Made by a program: the position numbers and the translations under genes. From Candidatus Falkowiibacteriota bacterium (GTDB taxonomy: Bacteria; Patescibacteriota; Patescibacteriia; Patescibacteriales; UBA12465), in NCBI GenBank assembly GCA_903839955.1, contig CAIMEI010000109.1, positions 1 through 12,892 on the forward strand: a DNA stretch of 12,892 nt, given 5' to 3'. Positions 1 to 7,145 of this stretch are shown here, one piece after another (within the stretch, counting starts at the first letter, position 1; the number at the start of each line of letters is the position of its first letter). Under the pieces are notes generated by a model. That model was not told where the DNA came from. It worked only from the letters and a program-made list of their open reading frames with translations, and made no database searches.

Positions 1-31
1 ACTGGATATATATAAAATCTAAATATATATT

Positions 32-205
32 ATGACCATCAAAGTTGACCAAGAAAAATGCGTCGGTTGCGGTATGTGCGCCGGTCTTTGCCCGGAAGTT
101 TTCGCCATGGCGGAAACCGGCAAAGCCAAGGTAATCGGTAGCAACGAAGATTGCGCCAAAGAAGCGGCCAATTCCTGCCCGGTGGAAGCAATCAGCGTGG
201 CCTAA
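32..205 (+). CDS. Short [4Fe-4S] ferredoxin (57 aa)
   Basis: A small soluble electron carrier. The protein begins MTIKVDQEKCVGCGMC and carries the single-cluster pattern CxxCxxC at Cys10, Cys13 and Cys16, completed by a distal Cys49-Pro. Two further cysteines, Cys20 (followed by Pro) and Cys41, sit where some single-cluster ferredoxins of thermophiles carry a disulfide, so a structural disulfide is possible. The ATG at 32 is preceded only by AT-rich sequence with no Shine-Dalgarno motif. It is the first visible gene of a rightward series and lies 31 nt before the next start, so the operon may begin upstream of the window. The redox partner cannot be told from the neighbours, which are not redox enzymes. 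The family call is firm; the partner is unknown. Confidence 0.93.
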   Translation: MTIKVDQEKCVGCGMCAGLCPEVFAMAETGKAKVIGSNEDCAKEAANSCPVEAISVA

Positions 206-236
206 GAACTTATAAATATTGCTTTAAAGCCAAAAT

Positions 237-719
237 ATGGACAAGATTTTTGAAAAATCTGGCGACCAGCTCGGTCAACCGGAAGTTTTACCACAGGGAA
301 CGCCCAAGCCGGAACAAGCGCCTAACCCGGAAAAATCAGCCGAACAAAAAATTGGCCAGGCCGTAGAGGGCGAAGGGAATAATTTGGCCACCGAAAAGGC
401 TGGTGAAGCCAATACCCAAAAGGCCGCCCCCGCCAAAACTGCCGCTCAGCAGAGAGAGGAGGCAATTGATCGCATCTTGTCCGACGGACTGGGTGATATT
501 TTTGTCAGCCTGCCGCCCAAGAAACAGCAGGAATTCAAAGTAGAGGGCGAAAAGACGGTCAAAAAAATTAACGAATTATTGGAGAAAGGCAAGCTCAGCT
601 TGGACACCCTCGTTAAATTAATCCGCAAATGGCTGGCCCACATTCCGGGCGTTAATCGTTTCTTTTTGGAACAGGAAGCCAAGATCAAAGCGGATAAGAT
701 CATGGAAATAAACAAGTAA
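237..719 (+). CDS. Conserved-looking protein of unknown function, disordered N-terminus and helical C-terminus (160 aa)
   Basis: I do not recognise a named family. Residues 1-75 are low-complexity, rich in Pro, Glu, Lys, Ala and Gln, and are probably disordered. Residues 75-160 look like a compact helical domain, with distinctive segments IFVSLPPKKQQEF (88-100) and KWLAHIPGVNRFFLEQEAKI (131-150). There is no signal peptide or membrane segment, so it is probably cytoplasmic. The gene lies 18 nt before the membrane-anchored HerA/TraG-type ATPase gene, which suggests a shared transcript and possibly a partner or adaptor role. From memory, similar small proteins occur beside such ATPases in Parcubacteria, but I could not check this here. 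The overlapping frame at 151-366 lacks any recognisable protein and is a shadow. Confidence 0.8.
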   Translation: MDKIFEKSGDQLGQPEVLPQGTPKPEQAPNPEKSAEQKIGQAVEGEGNNLATEKAGEANTQKAAPAKTAAQQREEAIDRILSDGLGDIFVSLPPKKQQEFKVEGEKTVKKINELLEKGKLSLDTLVKLIRKWLAHIPGVNRFFLEQEAKIKADKIMEINK

Positions 720-737
720 ATAATTTATCACAACTCT

Positions 738-3188
738 ATGTTCGCTCTCGGTTTCGACCCCATGCCCTTTATTATCGGCGGCGCCTCGCTTCTGGTTTTA
801 GTTTTACTACTGCTTTTAACCCGCTGGATAATTCATGAACAAGCCACCAAAAACGGCTATCATCGCCATGCGGTTTTTTTGATTAAACTGCCCAAAGAAA
901 AACCGAAAGATCAGGATCAGGAATTCACCGTCCAACAGCTGCACGAAGAAATCGCTCGCGGGGAAACAATTTTTAGCAGTATCGGCGGCCTCAAAGCTGA
1001 AAAAGGTTTCCATGCCTGGCTCTACGGACGAGACGATCATTTTTCCTTTGAAGTCGTGGCCAGCAACAACAAGATTGCTTTTTTTGTGGTCATGCCGCTA
1101 GACAAAGCGCGCTACCTAGAACAGCAAATCCACGCTTATTATCCGGACGCTTCCATGGAAGAAGTCCCGGACTACAATATCTTTTCGCCCGACAGCCAGA
1201 TCGTCGGCGCCTATTTGAAAACCAAAAAACATTTCGTTTTTCCGCTCCACACCTATCAAAAAATGGAAGTGGACCCGATGAATTCGCTCATCAATATCAT
1301 TTCCAAATTGGATAAAAACGAAAGCATTGCCATCCAATACGTTGTTCGCAGTGCGCACAAAGAATGGCACGGCAAGACCAGGAGCATCATCGGCAATATT
1401 CAAAAGAAAAATTCCGTTTCCGAGGGGATGAAGGCGGGCGGTTTTTTCTATGAGGCGGTCAAAATGTTTAGCCACCCAGAAAAGAAGCCGGAAGATCAGC
1501 TGAGTCAAAAAAAATTAACCCCGCAAGAAGAAGAATTGCTCAAGGGTATGGAAGAAAAAAATGCCAAAGCCGGCCTGGATGTCAATATTCGCCTGGTAGT
1601 TAGTGCGCCCAGCAAAGAAAAGGCGATTATGTATCTCAACAACATCGGTGATTGCTTCATGGAATACAACCACTATTCCTACGGCAATAGTTTCACGCGG
1701 GCGGTGAAGTCGCCGCGCGAAATCACCGATTTCATCTACCGCCGTTTTAATGAGCGCATTGCCTCTTTGCTCAACACCGAGGAATTGGCTAGCTTATTTC
1801 ATTTTCCGCTCAAGAACGCCGAGACACCAAACATCCTGTGGCTCAACTCCAAGGTAGCGCCGGCCCCAAGCGAGGTGCCGAGCGAGGGCTTACTGATGGG
1901 CTATAACACTTATCGCGGTGTCAAAAAAGAAATCCGCTTCAAAAATGCCGATCGCCTGCGCCACACCTATATTATTGGTAAATCCGGCGTCGGTAAATCG
2001 GTTTTGCAAACCGACATGGTCATCCAAGATATTGAAAATGGCCATGGTGTCTGCGTTTTTGACCCGCACGGCGATTTAATCACCGACATCCTCAACCGCA
2101 TTCCTGCGGAACGCGCCGAAGATGTGATTATTTTTTCGCCCGCCGACATGCAGAGGCCGATTGCCTTTAATCTTTTGGAATACGATCCGCGTTATCCAGA
2201 ACAAAAAACTTTTGTCATTAACGAAATGATCGGCATTTTTGACAAGCTGTACGACCTAAAGGCCACTGGCGGCCCGATGTTTGAACAATACATGCGCAAT
2301 GCCTTGCTGCTGATTATGGACAGTCCGGAAACCGGCTCCACCCTTCTGGAAATCCCCAAAGTTTTGGCCGACGAAAATTTCCGCCGCATGAAACTGACTA
2401 AATGCAAAAACGCCACCGTCGTGGATTTCTGGCGCAAAGAAGCCGAGAAGGCCGGTGGGGAAGCGGCGCTGGCCAATATCGTCCCTTACATTACTTCCAA
2501 GCTAACGCCTTTCGTTTCCAACGACATGATGCGCCCGATTATCGGCCAGCAGGACAGCTCTTTTAACTTCCGCGACGCCATGGATAGCCAGAAAATTATT
2601 TTGATAGATTTGCCCAAAGGCTTAATCGGAGAGATGAATGCTTATTTATTGGGGATGATCGTGGTCGGCAAAATTTTGATGGCCGCTTTGTCGCGTACCG
2701 ACATGCCGGCTGACCAGCGCAAAAATTTTTATCTCTACATTGACGAGTTCCAAAACTTCACCACCAATTCCATCTGCCAAATTCTTTCCGAAGCCAGAAA
2801 ATACGGCCTGGGACTAATCATCGCCCACCAATACATCGGCCAGCTGAGTAAAAATCAGAACTCCGAAATCAAAGACGCTGTTTTCGGTAACGTCGGCACC
2901 ATGATCGCCTTCAAGGTCGGCGCTGAAGACGCCGAGTTTTTGGTCAAAGAATTCGGTCCCGTTTTTAATGAATACGATTTAGTAAATGTCGCCAAGGGTA
3001 CCGCCAACATCAAGTTGCTCGTGGACAATGCCGCTCTCCGACCCTTCTCGCTGCAAACCATCTGGCCGATTCTCGGCACCGAACATCAGGAAATGGGCGA
3101 AAAGATCCGCGCCCTTTCTCGTCTGAAATATGGCCAAGACCGCAGTATCGTGGAAGCAGAGATTGCCAGGCGCGCCCTTTTGGTCTAA
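738..3188 (+). CDS. Membrane-anchored HerA/TraG/VirD4-type ATPase (T4SS coupling-protein-like, 816 aa)
   Basis: A probable DNA- or protein-pumping ATPase of the FtsK/HerA superfamily, of the type usually annotated as TraM-recognition TraD/TraG-like. A single hydrophobic segment (about residues 10-28) anchors it with the body in the cytoplasm. Residues 40-400 form a large N-terminal domain I cannot assign. The motor follows: Walker A GKSGVGKS at 414-421, a DPHGDL motif shortly after, and Walker B YLYIDEF with Asp669-Glu670. A glutamine-containing sensor segment, IIAHQ, ends at Gln698. Coupling proteins feed DNA or proteins into type IV secretion channels, but no relaxase, VirB4, VirB6 or pilin gene is in the window, so the substrate is unknown. 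It sits 18 nt after the 160-aa gene and 11 nt before dnaX. FtsK is unlikely because there is no four-helix N-terminus or gamma domain. Confidence 0.88.
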   Translation: MFALGFDPMPFIIGGASLLVLVLLLLLTRWIIHEQATKNGYHRHAVFLIKLPKEKPKDQDQEFTVQQLHEEIARGETIFSSIGGLKAEKGFHAWLYGRDDHFSFEVVASNNKIAFFVVMPLDKARYLEQQIHAYYPDASMEEVPDYNIFSPDSQIVGAYLKTKKHFVFPLHTYQKMEVDPMNSLINIISKLDKNESIAIQYVVRSAHKEWHGKTRSIIGNIQKKNSVSEGMKAGGFFYEAVKMFSHPEKKPEDQLSQKKLTPQEEELLKGMEEKNAKAGLDVNIRLVVSAPSKEKAIMYLNNIGDCFMEYNHYSYGNSFTRAVKSPREITDFIYRRFNERIASLLNTEELASLFHFPLKNAETPNILWLNSKVAPAPSEVPSEGLLMGYNTYRGVKKEIRFKNADRLRHTYIIGKSGVGKSVLQTDMVIQDIENGHGVCVFDPHGDLITDILNRIPAERAEDVIIFSPADMQRPIAFNLLEYDPRYPEQKTFVINEMIGIFDKLYDLKATGGPMFEQYMRNALLLIMDSPETGSTLLEIPKVLADENFRRMKLTKCKNATVVDFWRKEAEKAGGEAALANIVPYITSKLTPFVSNDMMRPIIGQQDSSFNFRDAMDSQKIILIDLPKGLIGEMNAYLLGMIVVGKILMAALSRTDMPADQRKNFYLYIDEFQNFTTNSICQILSEARKYGLGLIIAHQYIGQLSKNQNSEIKDAVFGNVGTMIAFKVGAEDAEFLVKEFGPVFNEYDLVNVAKGTANIKLLVDNAALRPFSLQTIWPILGTEHQEMGEKIRALSRLKYGQDRSIVEAEIARRALLV

Positions 3189-3199
3189 AATAAAGCCCT

Positions 3200-4813
3200 A
3201 TGCCTAGTTTATATCGTGATTATCGACCACAAGACTTTTCGCAAGTTTTTGGCCAAAATCACATCAAAATAACCCTCAAAAACGAACTAATTGCCGGCCG
3301 AGTAGGCGGAGCCTATCTTTTTTGCGGCCCCCGCGCCGTGGGGAAAACCACTCTGGCGAGAATTTTTGCCAAAGCCGTGAACTGTGAAGAACGAAAAACC
3401 GGCGAGGCCGAACCTTGTAACCATTGTCCGTCTTGCGTCAGCTCCAGTGCCGGTAAAAATTTGGATGTCATTGAAATTGATGCCGCCTCCAACACCGGAG
3501 TGGACCATGTCCGGGAAAATATCATTGCTTCCGCCCGCCTGGCGCCCAATGGCCACTTATACAAGGTTTTCATCATTGATGAAGTGCACATGCTCTCCAC
3601 GGCCGCCTGGAACGCTTTATTAAAGATCATGGAAGAGCCGCCGGCGCATATTCTATTTATTTTGTGCACGACCGAAATTCATAAAGTACCTTTAACTATT
3701 ATTTCTCGCTGTGAGCGCTTTGATTTCAAGCGCATCAGCTTGGCAGACACCATTGAAAAACTGAAGCGCATCGTTGCCAAAGAGGGCATTGAAGCCGACC
3801 AAGAAGTGCTGGCGGCGATTGCTCAACACTCCGGCGGGCATTTGCGCGATGCTGAGAGCTTGCTCGGCCAAATCATCGCGATTAGCGGCAAAAAAATTGA
3901 TCAAGAAAAAGCGGAATTAGTTCTGCCCAAAAATAATAACCGCGAAATTTTGGAATTGCTAGATTATCTAGCCAAAAAAGACAGCGCCAAAGCTCTGCGT
4001 CTGATTAATGGCCTTTTGGATAGCGGTGTTAATATCAAGAATTTTATTTCCGAAGCGGTGGAGCTGATTCGCAAATTACTACTAAATAAAGTCAGCCCCG
4101 GTTTAGCCGAAAATGTCGGTCTGGATTTCGGGGAAAACTTGGAATTGAAAATTGATGAACTTCAGGAAAAGCTGAGCTTATCCGACATTATTCGTTTCGC
4201 CGAGCGCTTCAATTCCTTGGCCAGCGAACAGAAAAACGCCCTCATCATTCAGCTTCCCCTGGAATTAGCAATTATTGAACTGTGCTTGAACCAGGAAGCC
4301 GGGCGGGAAAAACCGGTGAGCGCCGCTCGCCCGACGCCAGCATCAATTGCCAAAAAAGAAGAAGCACCGAATCCTCCCCCAAGTATTTCTAGCCCGAACA
4401 AAAATATTGAGCTAAAAGATGCGAGCTCAGTCAGTTCAGAGGAGCTAGAAAAAAAATGGGTGGAATTCTTAATTAAAATAAAACATCTGAACCACTCGCT
4501 CTCCTTCGTCATGCAAAATTGCCAGCCGGAAGGAATTCAAGAAGGCACCCTGATGCTGGCCTTCAAATACAAATTGCACTGCGACCGGATTAACCAAGAA
4601 GACATCCGCGACTTAGTAGAAAAAACGCTCGCCGAAGTCTATGGCGCCAATCTGCGGATTAAGAGCCGCTTGGATGACAGCTTGGTGATTACGCCGCGCG
4701 ATACTTCCAGCGCACCGCGCGAAGAAGAAAAAAAAGATGAACCAAAAGCCGCAGAAGGGAATGCTTTTATCAATAATTTCTTGCAGACTCTCGGCGGAGA
4801 AATAATAAGCTAA
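3200..4813 (+). CDS. dnaX: DNA polymerase III subunit gamma/tau
   Basis: The clamp-loader ATPase that opens and loads the sliding clamp and, in its tau form, links polymerase and helicase at the replication fork. The start MPSLYRDYRPQDF is the standard DnaX opening. Walker A GPRAVGKT lies at 43-50. The zinc site is Cys62, Cys73, Cys76 and Cys79. Walker B is at about 123-130 with Asp127-Glu128, and the SRC arginine finger is Arg170 (SRC 169-171). Residues 360-415 are a Pro/Ser/Glu/Lys-rich linker, and 416-537 form a tau-like C-terminal domain. The 537-aa length suits a short tau. An A8 run at 4449-4456 at the start of that domain could yield a gamma form; see the separate entry. The gene is 11 nt after the ATPase gene and 4 nt before serS, in one operon. 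Confidence 0.97.
   Translation: MPSLYRDYRPQDFSQVFGQNHIKITLKNELIAGRVGGAYLFCGPRAVGKTTLARIFAKAVNCEERKTGEAEPCNHCPSCVSSSAGKNLDVIEIDAASNTGVDHVRENIIASARLAPNGHLYKVFIIDEVHMLSTAAWNALLKIMEEPPAHILFILCTTEIHKVPLTIISRCERFDFKRISLADTIEKLKRIVAKEGIEADQEVLAAIAQHSGGHLRDAESLLGQIIAISGKKIDQEKAELVLPKNNNREILELLDYLAKKDSAKALRLINGLLDSGVNIKNFISEAVELIRKLLLNKVSPGLAENVGLDFGENLELKIDELQEKLSLSDIIRFAERFNSLASEQKNALIIQLPLELAIIELCLNQEAGREKPVSAARPTPASIAKKEEAPNPPPSISSPNKNIELKDASSVSSEELEKKWVEFLIKIKHLNHSLSFVMQNCQPEGIQEGTLMLAFKYKLHCDRINQEDIRDLVEKTLAEVYGANLRIKSRLDDSLVITPRDTSSAPREEEKKDEPKAAEGNAFINNFLQTLGGEIIS
4438..4476 (+). promoter_or_regulatory. Candidate slippage/frameshift site in dnaX (A8 run after a GAGGAG motif)
   Basis: Eight consecutive A at 4449-4456 read as GAA AAA AAA TGG in the dnaX frame (Glu417-Lys-Lys-Trp). 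A purine-rich AGAGGAG at 4438-4444 lies 4 nt before the run. A -1 shift, or one extra A in the mRNA, reaches TAA at 4474 and gives a product of about 425 aa. A +1 shift, or one lost A, reaches TAA at 4470 and gives about 423 aa. E. coli gamma is about 431 aa and is made by frameshifting on an A-rich heptamer; Thermus makes gamma by transcriptional slippage on an A run. The position and the stops are visible in the sequence; that slippage occurs is inference. Confidence 0.4.
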
Positions 4814-4817
4814 AAAT

Positions 4818-6068
4818 ATGCTAGATTTAAAATTAATTAGAGAAGAAACGGGAAAGGTCCGGGCCGCTCTCCTCAAACGGATGGCGCCGGCCGATTTGGA
4901 TTTAGAGGCAATTATTGAGCTGGATAATTCCCGCCGCACTTTGCTCCAAACCGTGGAAGAGAAAAAAAGCGAACGCAATCGCTCCTCCAAGGAAAAACCG
5001 AATGAGGAGACAATCAACCGCATGAAAGCGCTCGGTGAAGAAATTAAGGCCGAAGAAGAAAAACTGAACAGCGTGGAAGAATCTCTGAAAGAAAAAATGT
5101 CCGCCTTGCCCAATCTTCCGGCTGACGATGTCGTTGCCGGCGGCAAAGAAAATAACCGTGCCATCTACACTTTCGGCGAACAACCGAAATTCAGTTTCAC
5201 CCCGAAAGACCACGTCGAGTTAGCCACCGAATTGGGCTTAATCGATTATCCGCGCGCCGCCAAAATGTCCGGGGCGGGCTTTTGGATCTATAAAGGCGCC
5301 GGCGCTCAACTGGAATGGGCCTTACTCAACTATTTTCACGAGCATCATCGCGCCAATGGCTACAACTTCATTTTGCCGCCATATCTGTTGAATGAAGCTT
5401 CCGCCTATGCCTCTGGCCACCTGCCGAAATTCCGCGATGACCTTTTCTGGACCGAGGATCAGCTCTGTTTGAACGCGACTTCCGAAATGATGTTGAACAA
5501 TTACCACCGCGATGAAATCTTGCCGACCGAAGAATTGCCTCTGAAGTATTATGCCTATTCGGCCTGCTTCCGCCGCGAAGCCGGCTCCTACCGCAAAGAA
5601 GAGCGGGGCATGATCCGCGGCCACCAATTCAACAAGATTGAAATGTTCCACTTCACCAAGCCGGAAAATTCTTGGGCCGCTTTTGATGAGCTCGTCGCTT
5701 CGTCCCGCGCTTTAGTGGAAGGTCTGGGTCTGCATTTTCAAATCAGCCAATTGGCGGCCGGCGATTGCTCGGCGGCCATGGCCAAAACCGTGGACCTCGA
5801 AGTCTGGATTCCGAGCATGGAGATTTATAAAGAAGTGAGCTCGGTTTCCAATGCTTTGGACTATCAAGCGCGCCGCTCCAACATCCGCTTCAAGAATGCC
5901 GAAGGGAAGAATGAATTCGTCCACACCCTGAACGGCTCTGGATTGGCCACCAGCCGCCTTTTCCCGGCCATCCTGGAGCAATTCCAAACCGCCGAGGGGA
6001 CGGTAATCGTCCCGGAAGCCCTGCGTAAATTCTTGCCGGAAGATTTGTGGGAACTAAAAAAGAAATAA
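4818..6068 (+). CDS. serS: Serine--tRNA ligase
   Basis: A class II aminoacyl-tRNA synthetase that charges tRNA(Ser) with serine in the cytosol. Residues 1-100 form the N-terminal tRNA-binding arm, starting MLDLKLIREETGKVRAALL and continuing as a charged antiparallel coiled coil (about 30-100). The catalytic core carries motif 2, with Phe251-Arg252-Arg253-Glu254 followed by GSYRKEERGMIRGHQF. Motif 3 is GSGLATSR at 373-380, with the class-defining Arg380. The more usual bacterial motif 3 reads GSGLAVGR, so the change is conservative. The 416-aa length is normal. The gene starts 4 nt after the dnaX stop with no Shine-Dalgarno motif, so it is probably read from the same transcript. A terminator follows directly. 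The pairing with dnaX looks like operon packing rather than shared function. Confidence 0.97.
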   Translation: MLDLKLIREETGKVRAALLKRMAPADLDLEAIIELDNSRRTLLQTVEEKKSERNRSSKEKPNEETINRMKALGEEIKAEEEKLNSVEESLKEKMSALPNLPADDVVAGGKENNRAIYTFGEQPKFSFTPKDHVELATELGLIDYPRAAKMSGAGFWIYKGAGAQLEWALLNYFHEHHRANGYNFILPPYLLNEASAYASGHLPKFRDDLFWTEDQLCLNATSEMMLNNYHRDEILPTEELPLKYYAYSACFRREAGSYRKEERGMIRGHQFNKIEMFHFTKPENSWAAFDELVASSRALVEGLGLHFQISQLAAGDCSAAMAKTVDLEVWIPSMEIYKEVSSVSNALDYQARRSNIRFKNAEGKNEFVHTLNGSGLATSRLFPAILEQFQTAEGTVIVPEALRKFLPEDLWELKKK

Positions 6069-6076
6069 GGATATGA

Positions 6077-6104
6077 AAAAAGCCTCCTTTTTAGGGGGCT
6101 TTTT
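6077..6104. terminator. Intrinsic terminator, probably bidirectional, after serS
   Basis: An 11-bp stem pairs 6077-6087 (AAAAAGCCTCC) with 6094-6104 (GGGGGCTTTTT), with one T-G wobble and a 6-nt loop. The left arm starts with A5 and the right arm ends with T5, so it can act in both directions. It begins 8 nt after the serS stop and lies 27 nt past the stop of the leftward gene that ends at 6132, where it would serve both convergent transcripts. Confidence 0.85.
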
Positions 6105-6117
6105 GATAAGTTGGACA

Positions 6118-6149
6118 ATAATTATTGATAATTATTGATAATTATTGAT
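6118..6149. repeat. Short tandem repeat, 10-bp unit ATTATTGATA, about 3 copies
   Basis: The unit ATTATTGATA occurs at 6121-6130 and 6131-6140, with a third copy at 6141-6150 differing only in its last base; three matching bases precede them. The array spans the stop codon (6132-6134) and last codons of the leftward membrane-protein gene. On that strand each unit contains a TAA, in shifting frames, so changes in copy number would alter the last residues rather than the protein as a whole. Confidence 0.75.
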
Positions 6150-6935
6150 TGCGATAGATCTCTGTTTTTCAATTTTTATCGGCTTTTGAAAAATTACTTC
6201 GACATGTTTCATATTTGGTAAAATACTCTTCTTAAGATCAAGCAAGGAAACGAGTTTATCTTGCAAACCTTCTTCACTAATCTCTTTTTTTGCAAACAAT
6301 CTGCCGAGCTTAAACAATTCTTGAGTCTTGTCTTTCGTAAATTTATTAATAAATACCTTGAAAAACCAGTCCATTCGAAAAAAGAAATGATTACTACTTT
6401 TTGCCATGTGCCTGGTCACTTTTTCGTCATTGCTAAAAATCATTTGAGCAATTTCTTCTCTGTCGCGATAACCTGAATAAATATTGGCCTTAATCGTGAA
6501 GGGAATGCTAATTTTCACCCCAGAAATATGCTCTAAAATTGATAAATCAACATCAAAACTGGCCTCACTAGTGTCAATTAGCGTTACGACACAGCTTCTT
6601 GGTTTTTCCCAGATTGCTTCATCGAGTTGACTGACGTACTTCTTGGTTTTAATAATCAAAAAAGCATCATCGCTTTTTGGTCGAGAAAATAATCTTCTAG
6701 TTTCCGGTCGAGTAATGTAGCGAGAAATTAGCCAATAGGCAAAAAACAAATGCACGGCAGAGGCAATAACTAACTTTGGCCAGCCTTGGTAAATAAAATT
6801 CGCCAGGGCAGTAGCGCCAAGGCCGTAAATAATGAGCGCTAATAGAAACACGGCCCCCAGAAAAAACAGGGAATAATAAACTGGATGTTTACTAAAAAAC
6901 AAAAACCATCCTTTGAATAGATTTCTTTCTTTCAT
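6132..6935 (-). CDS. Two-TM membrane protein of unknown function in an AT-rich island (267 aa)
   Basis: I do not recognise the family. The protein has a short basic N-terminus (MKERNLFKGW), two hydrophobic helices at about 20-41 and 52-71, and then an Arg-rich loop (SRYITRPETRRLFSRPK). By the positive-inside rule both ends are cytoplasmic. Residues 85-267 form a soluble domain with alternating beta-like segments (AFLIIKTKKYV, SCVVTLIDT, GVKISIPFTIKANIY) and helices, followed by a basic C-terminus. The middle part faintly recalls SPFH/band-7 proteins, but this is only an impression. It is the only leftward gene here, its DNA is much more AT-rich than its neighbours, and its codons favour A/T endings, which is compatible with horizontal acquisition. 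There is no Shine-Dalgarno motif. Its leader contains a large inverted repeat. Confidence 0.85.
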   Translation of the reverse strand: MKERNLFKGWFLFFSKHPVYYSLFFLGAVFLLALIIYGLGATALANFIYQGWPKLVIASAVHLFFAYWLISRYITRPETRRLFSRPKSDDAFLIIKTKKYVSQLDEAIWEKPRSCVVTLIDTSEASFDVDLSILEHISGVKISIPFTIKANIYSGYRDREEIAQMIFSNDEKVTRHMAKSSNHFFFRMDWFFKVFINKFTKDKTQELFKLGRLFAKKEISEEGLQDKLVSLLDLKKSILPNMKHVEVIFQKPIKIEKQRSIAINNYQ

Positions 6936-6959
6936 GAATACTTGTATTAAAGATTAATA

Positions 6960-7017
6960 AATTTGCTTAACTAAGAACTCGCCTTTTTTTGCGGTGAGCT
7001 CAATAATTAAGCAAATT
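6960..7017. repeat. Composite inverted repeat in the divergent intergenic region
   Basis: Perfect 11-bp outer arms (AATTTGCTTAA at 6960-6970, TTAAGCAAATT at 7007-7017) enclose a second, nine-position stem (6975-6983 with 6993-7001) with one mismatch, one G-T wobble and a T7GC loop. Together they can fold into one long interrupted hairpin. It lies 25 nt upstream of the leftward start at 6935, so it would be in that gene's 5' leader. No T-tract follows on the + strand, so it is not a classical terminator in that direction. An attenuator, structured leader, protein-binding site or remnant of an insertion are all possible. Confidence 0.7.
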
Positions 7018-7052
7018 AAGTCTCGGTTTTTAAGGAACAATTCAACAAAAAT

Positions 7053-7081
7053 AACCTACCACCGTTATTTATTTTCGTCAA
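7053..7081 (-). promoter_or_regulatory. Possible promoter for the leftward membrane-protein gene
   Basis: On the - strand, TTGACG (7081-7076) is followed after 17 nt by TAGGTT (7058-7053). The -35 matches 5 of 6 consensus bases; the -10 is poor. If used, it gives a leader of roughly 110 nt that contains the composite inverted repeat before the start at 6935. No better promoter was seen for that gene. Confidence 0.25.
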
Positions 7082-7090
7082 CAGCCAGTA

Positions 7091-7119
7091 TTGACACCTT
7101 TTCTTCTTTATGGTAGTAT
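7091..7119 (+). promoter_or_regulatory. Sigma70-type promoter before the GHL15/FG-GAP operon
   Basis: A perfect -35 box TTGACA (7091-7096) is separated by exactly 17 nt from TAGTAT (7114-7119), a four-of-six -10 box. Transcription would start near 7126, leaving only about 20 nt of leader before the ATG at 7146. That leader has no Shine-Dalgarno motif. The position, just before the first gene of a two-gene rightward unit, supports it. Confidence 0.65.
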
Positions 7120-7145
7120 AAAGGGTTATCATTATAGTCTAAATT

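Noticed and set aside
1..31. Promoter before the ferredoxin gene
   Set aside because: Alternating AT sequence offers many -10-like strings, but there is no identifiable -35 box and the region is cut by the window start.
151..366. 71-aa rightward ORF overlapping the ferredoxin and the 160-aa gene
   Set aside because: It overlaps the last third of the ferredoxin gene in another frame and has a very basic, motif-free translation.
738..3188. Integrated conjugative element or plasmid fragment suggested by the TraG-like ATPase
   Set aside because: No relaxase, VirB4, channel or replication genes nearby, no att repeats, and the flanks are housekeeping genes with similar base composition.
4727..4741. 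Second A8 run in dnaX (4728-4735) as a frameshift site
   Set aside because: It lies about 27 codons from the end of the gene, so slippage would not produce a gamma-length protein; it is a plain Lys-Lys context.
4613..5164. 183-aa leftward ORF across the dnaX-serS junction
   Set aside because: It lies wholly antisense to two well-recognised genes, has a Ser/Phe/Arg-rich shadow composition and shows no known motif.
6261..6476. 71-aa rightward ORF inside the leftward membrane-protein gene
   Set aside because: Antisense to a 267-aa ORF with clear TM topology; its own translation has no recognisable character.
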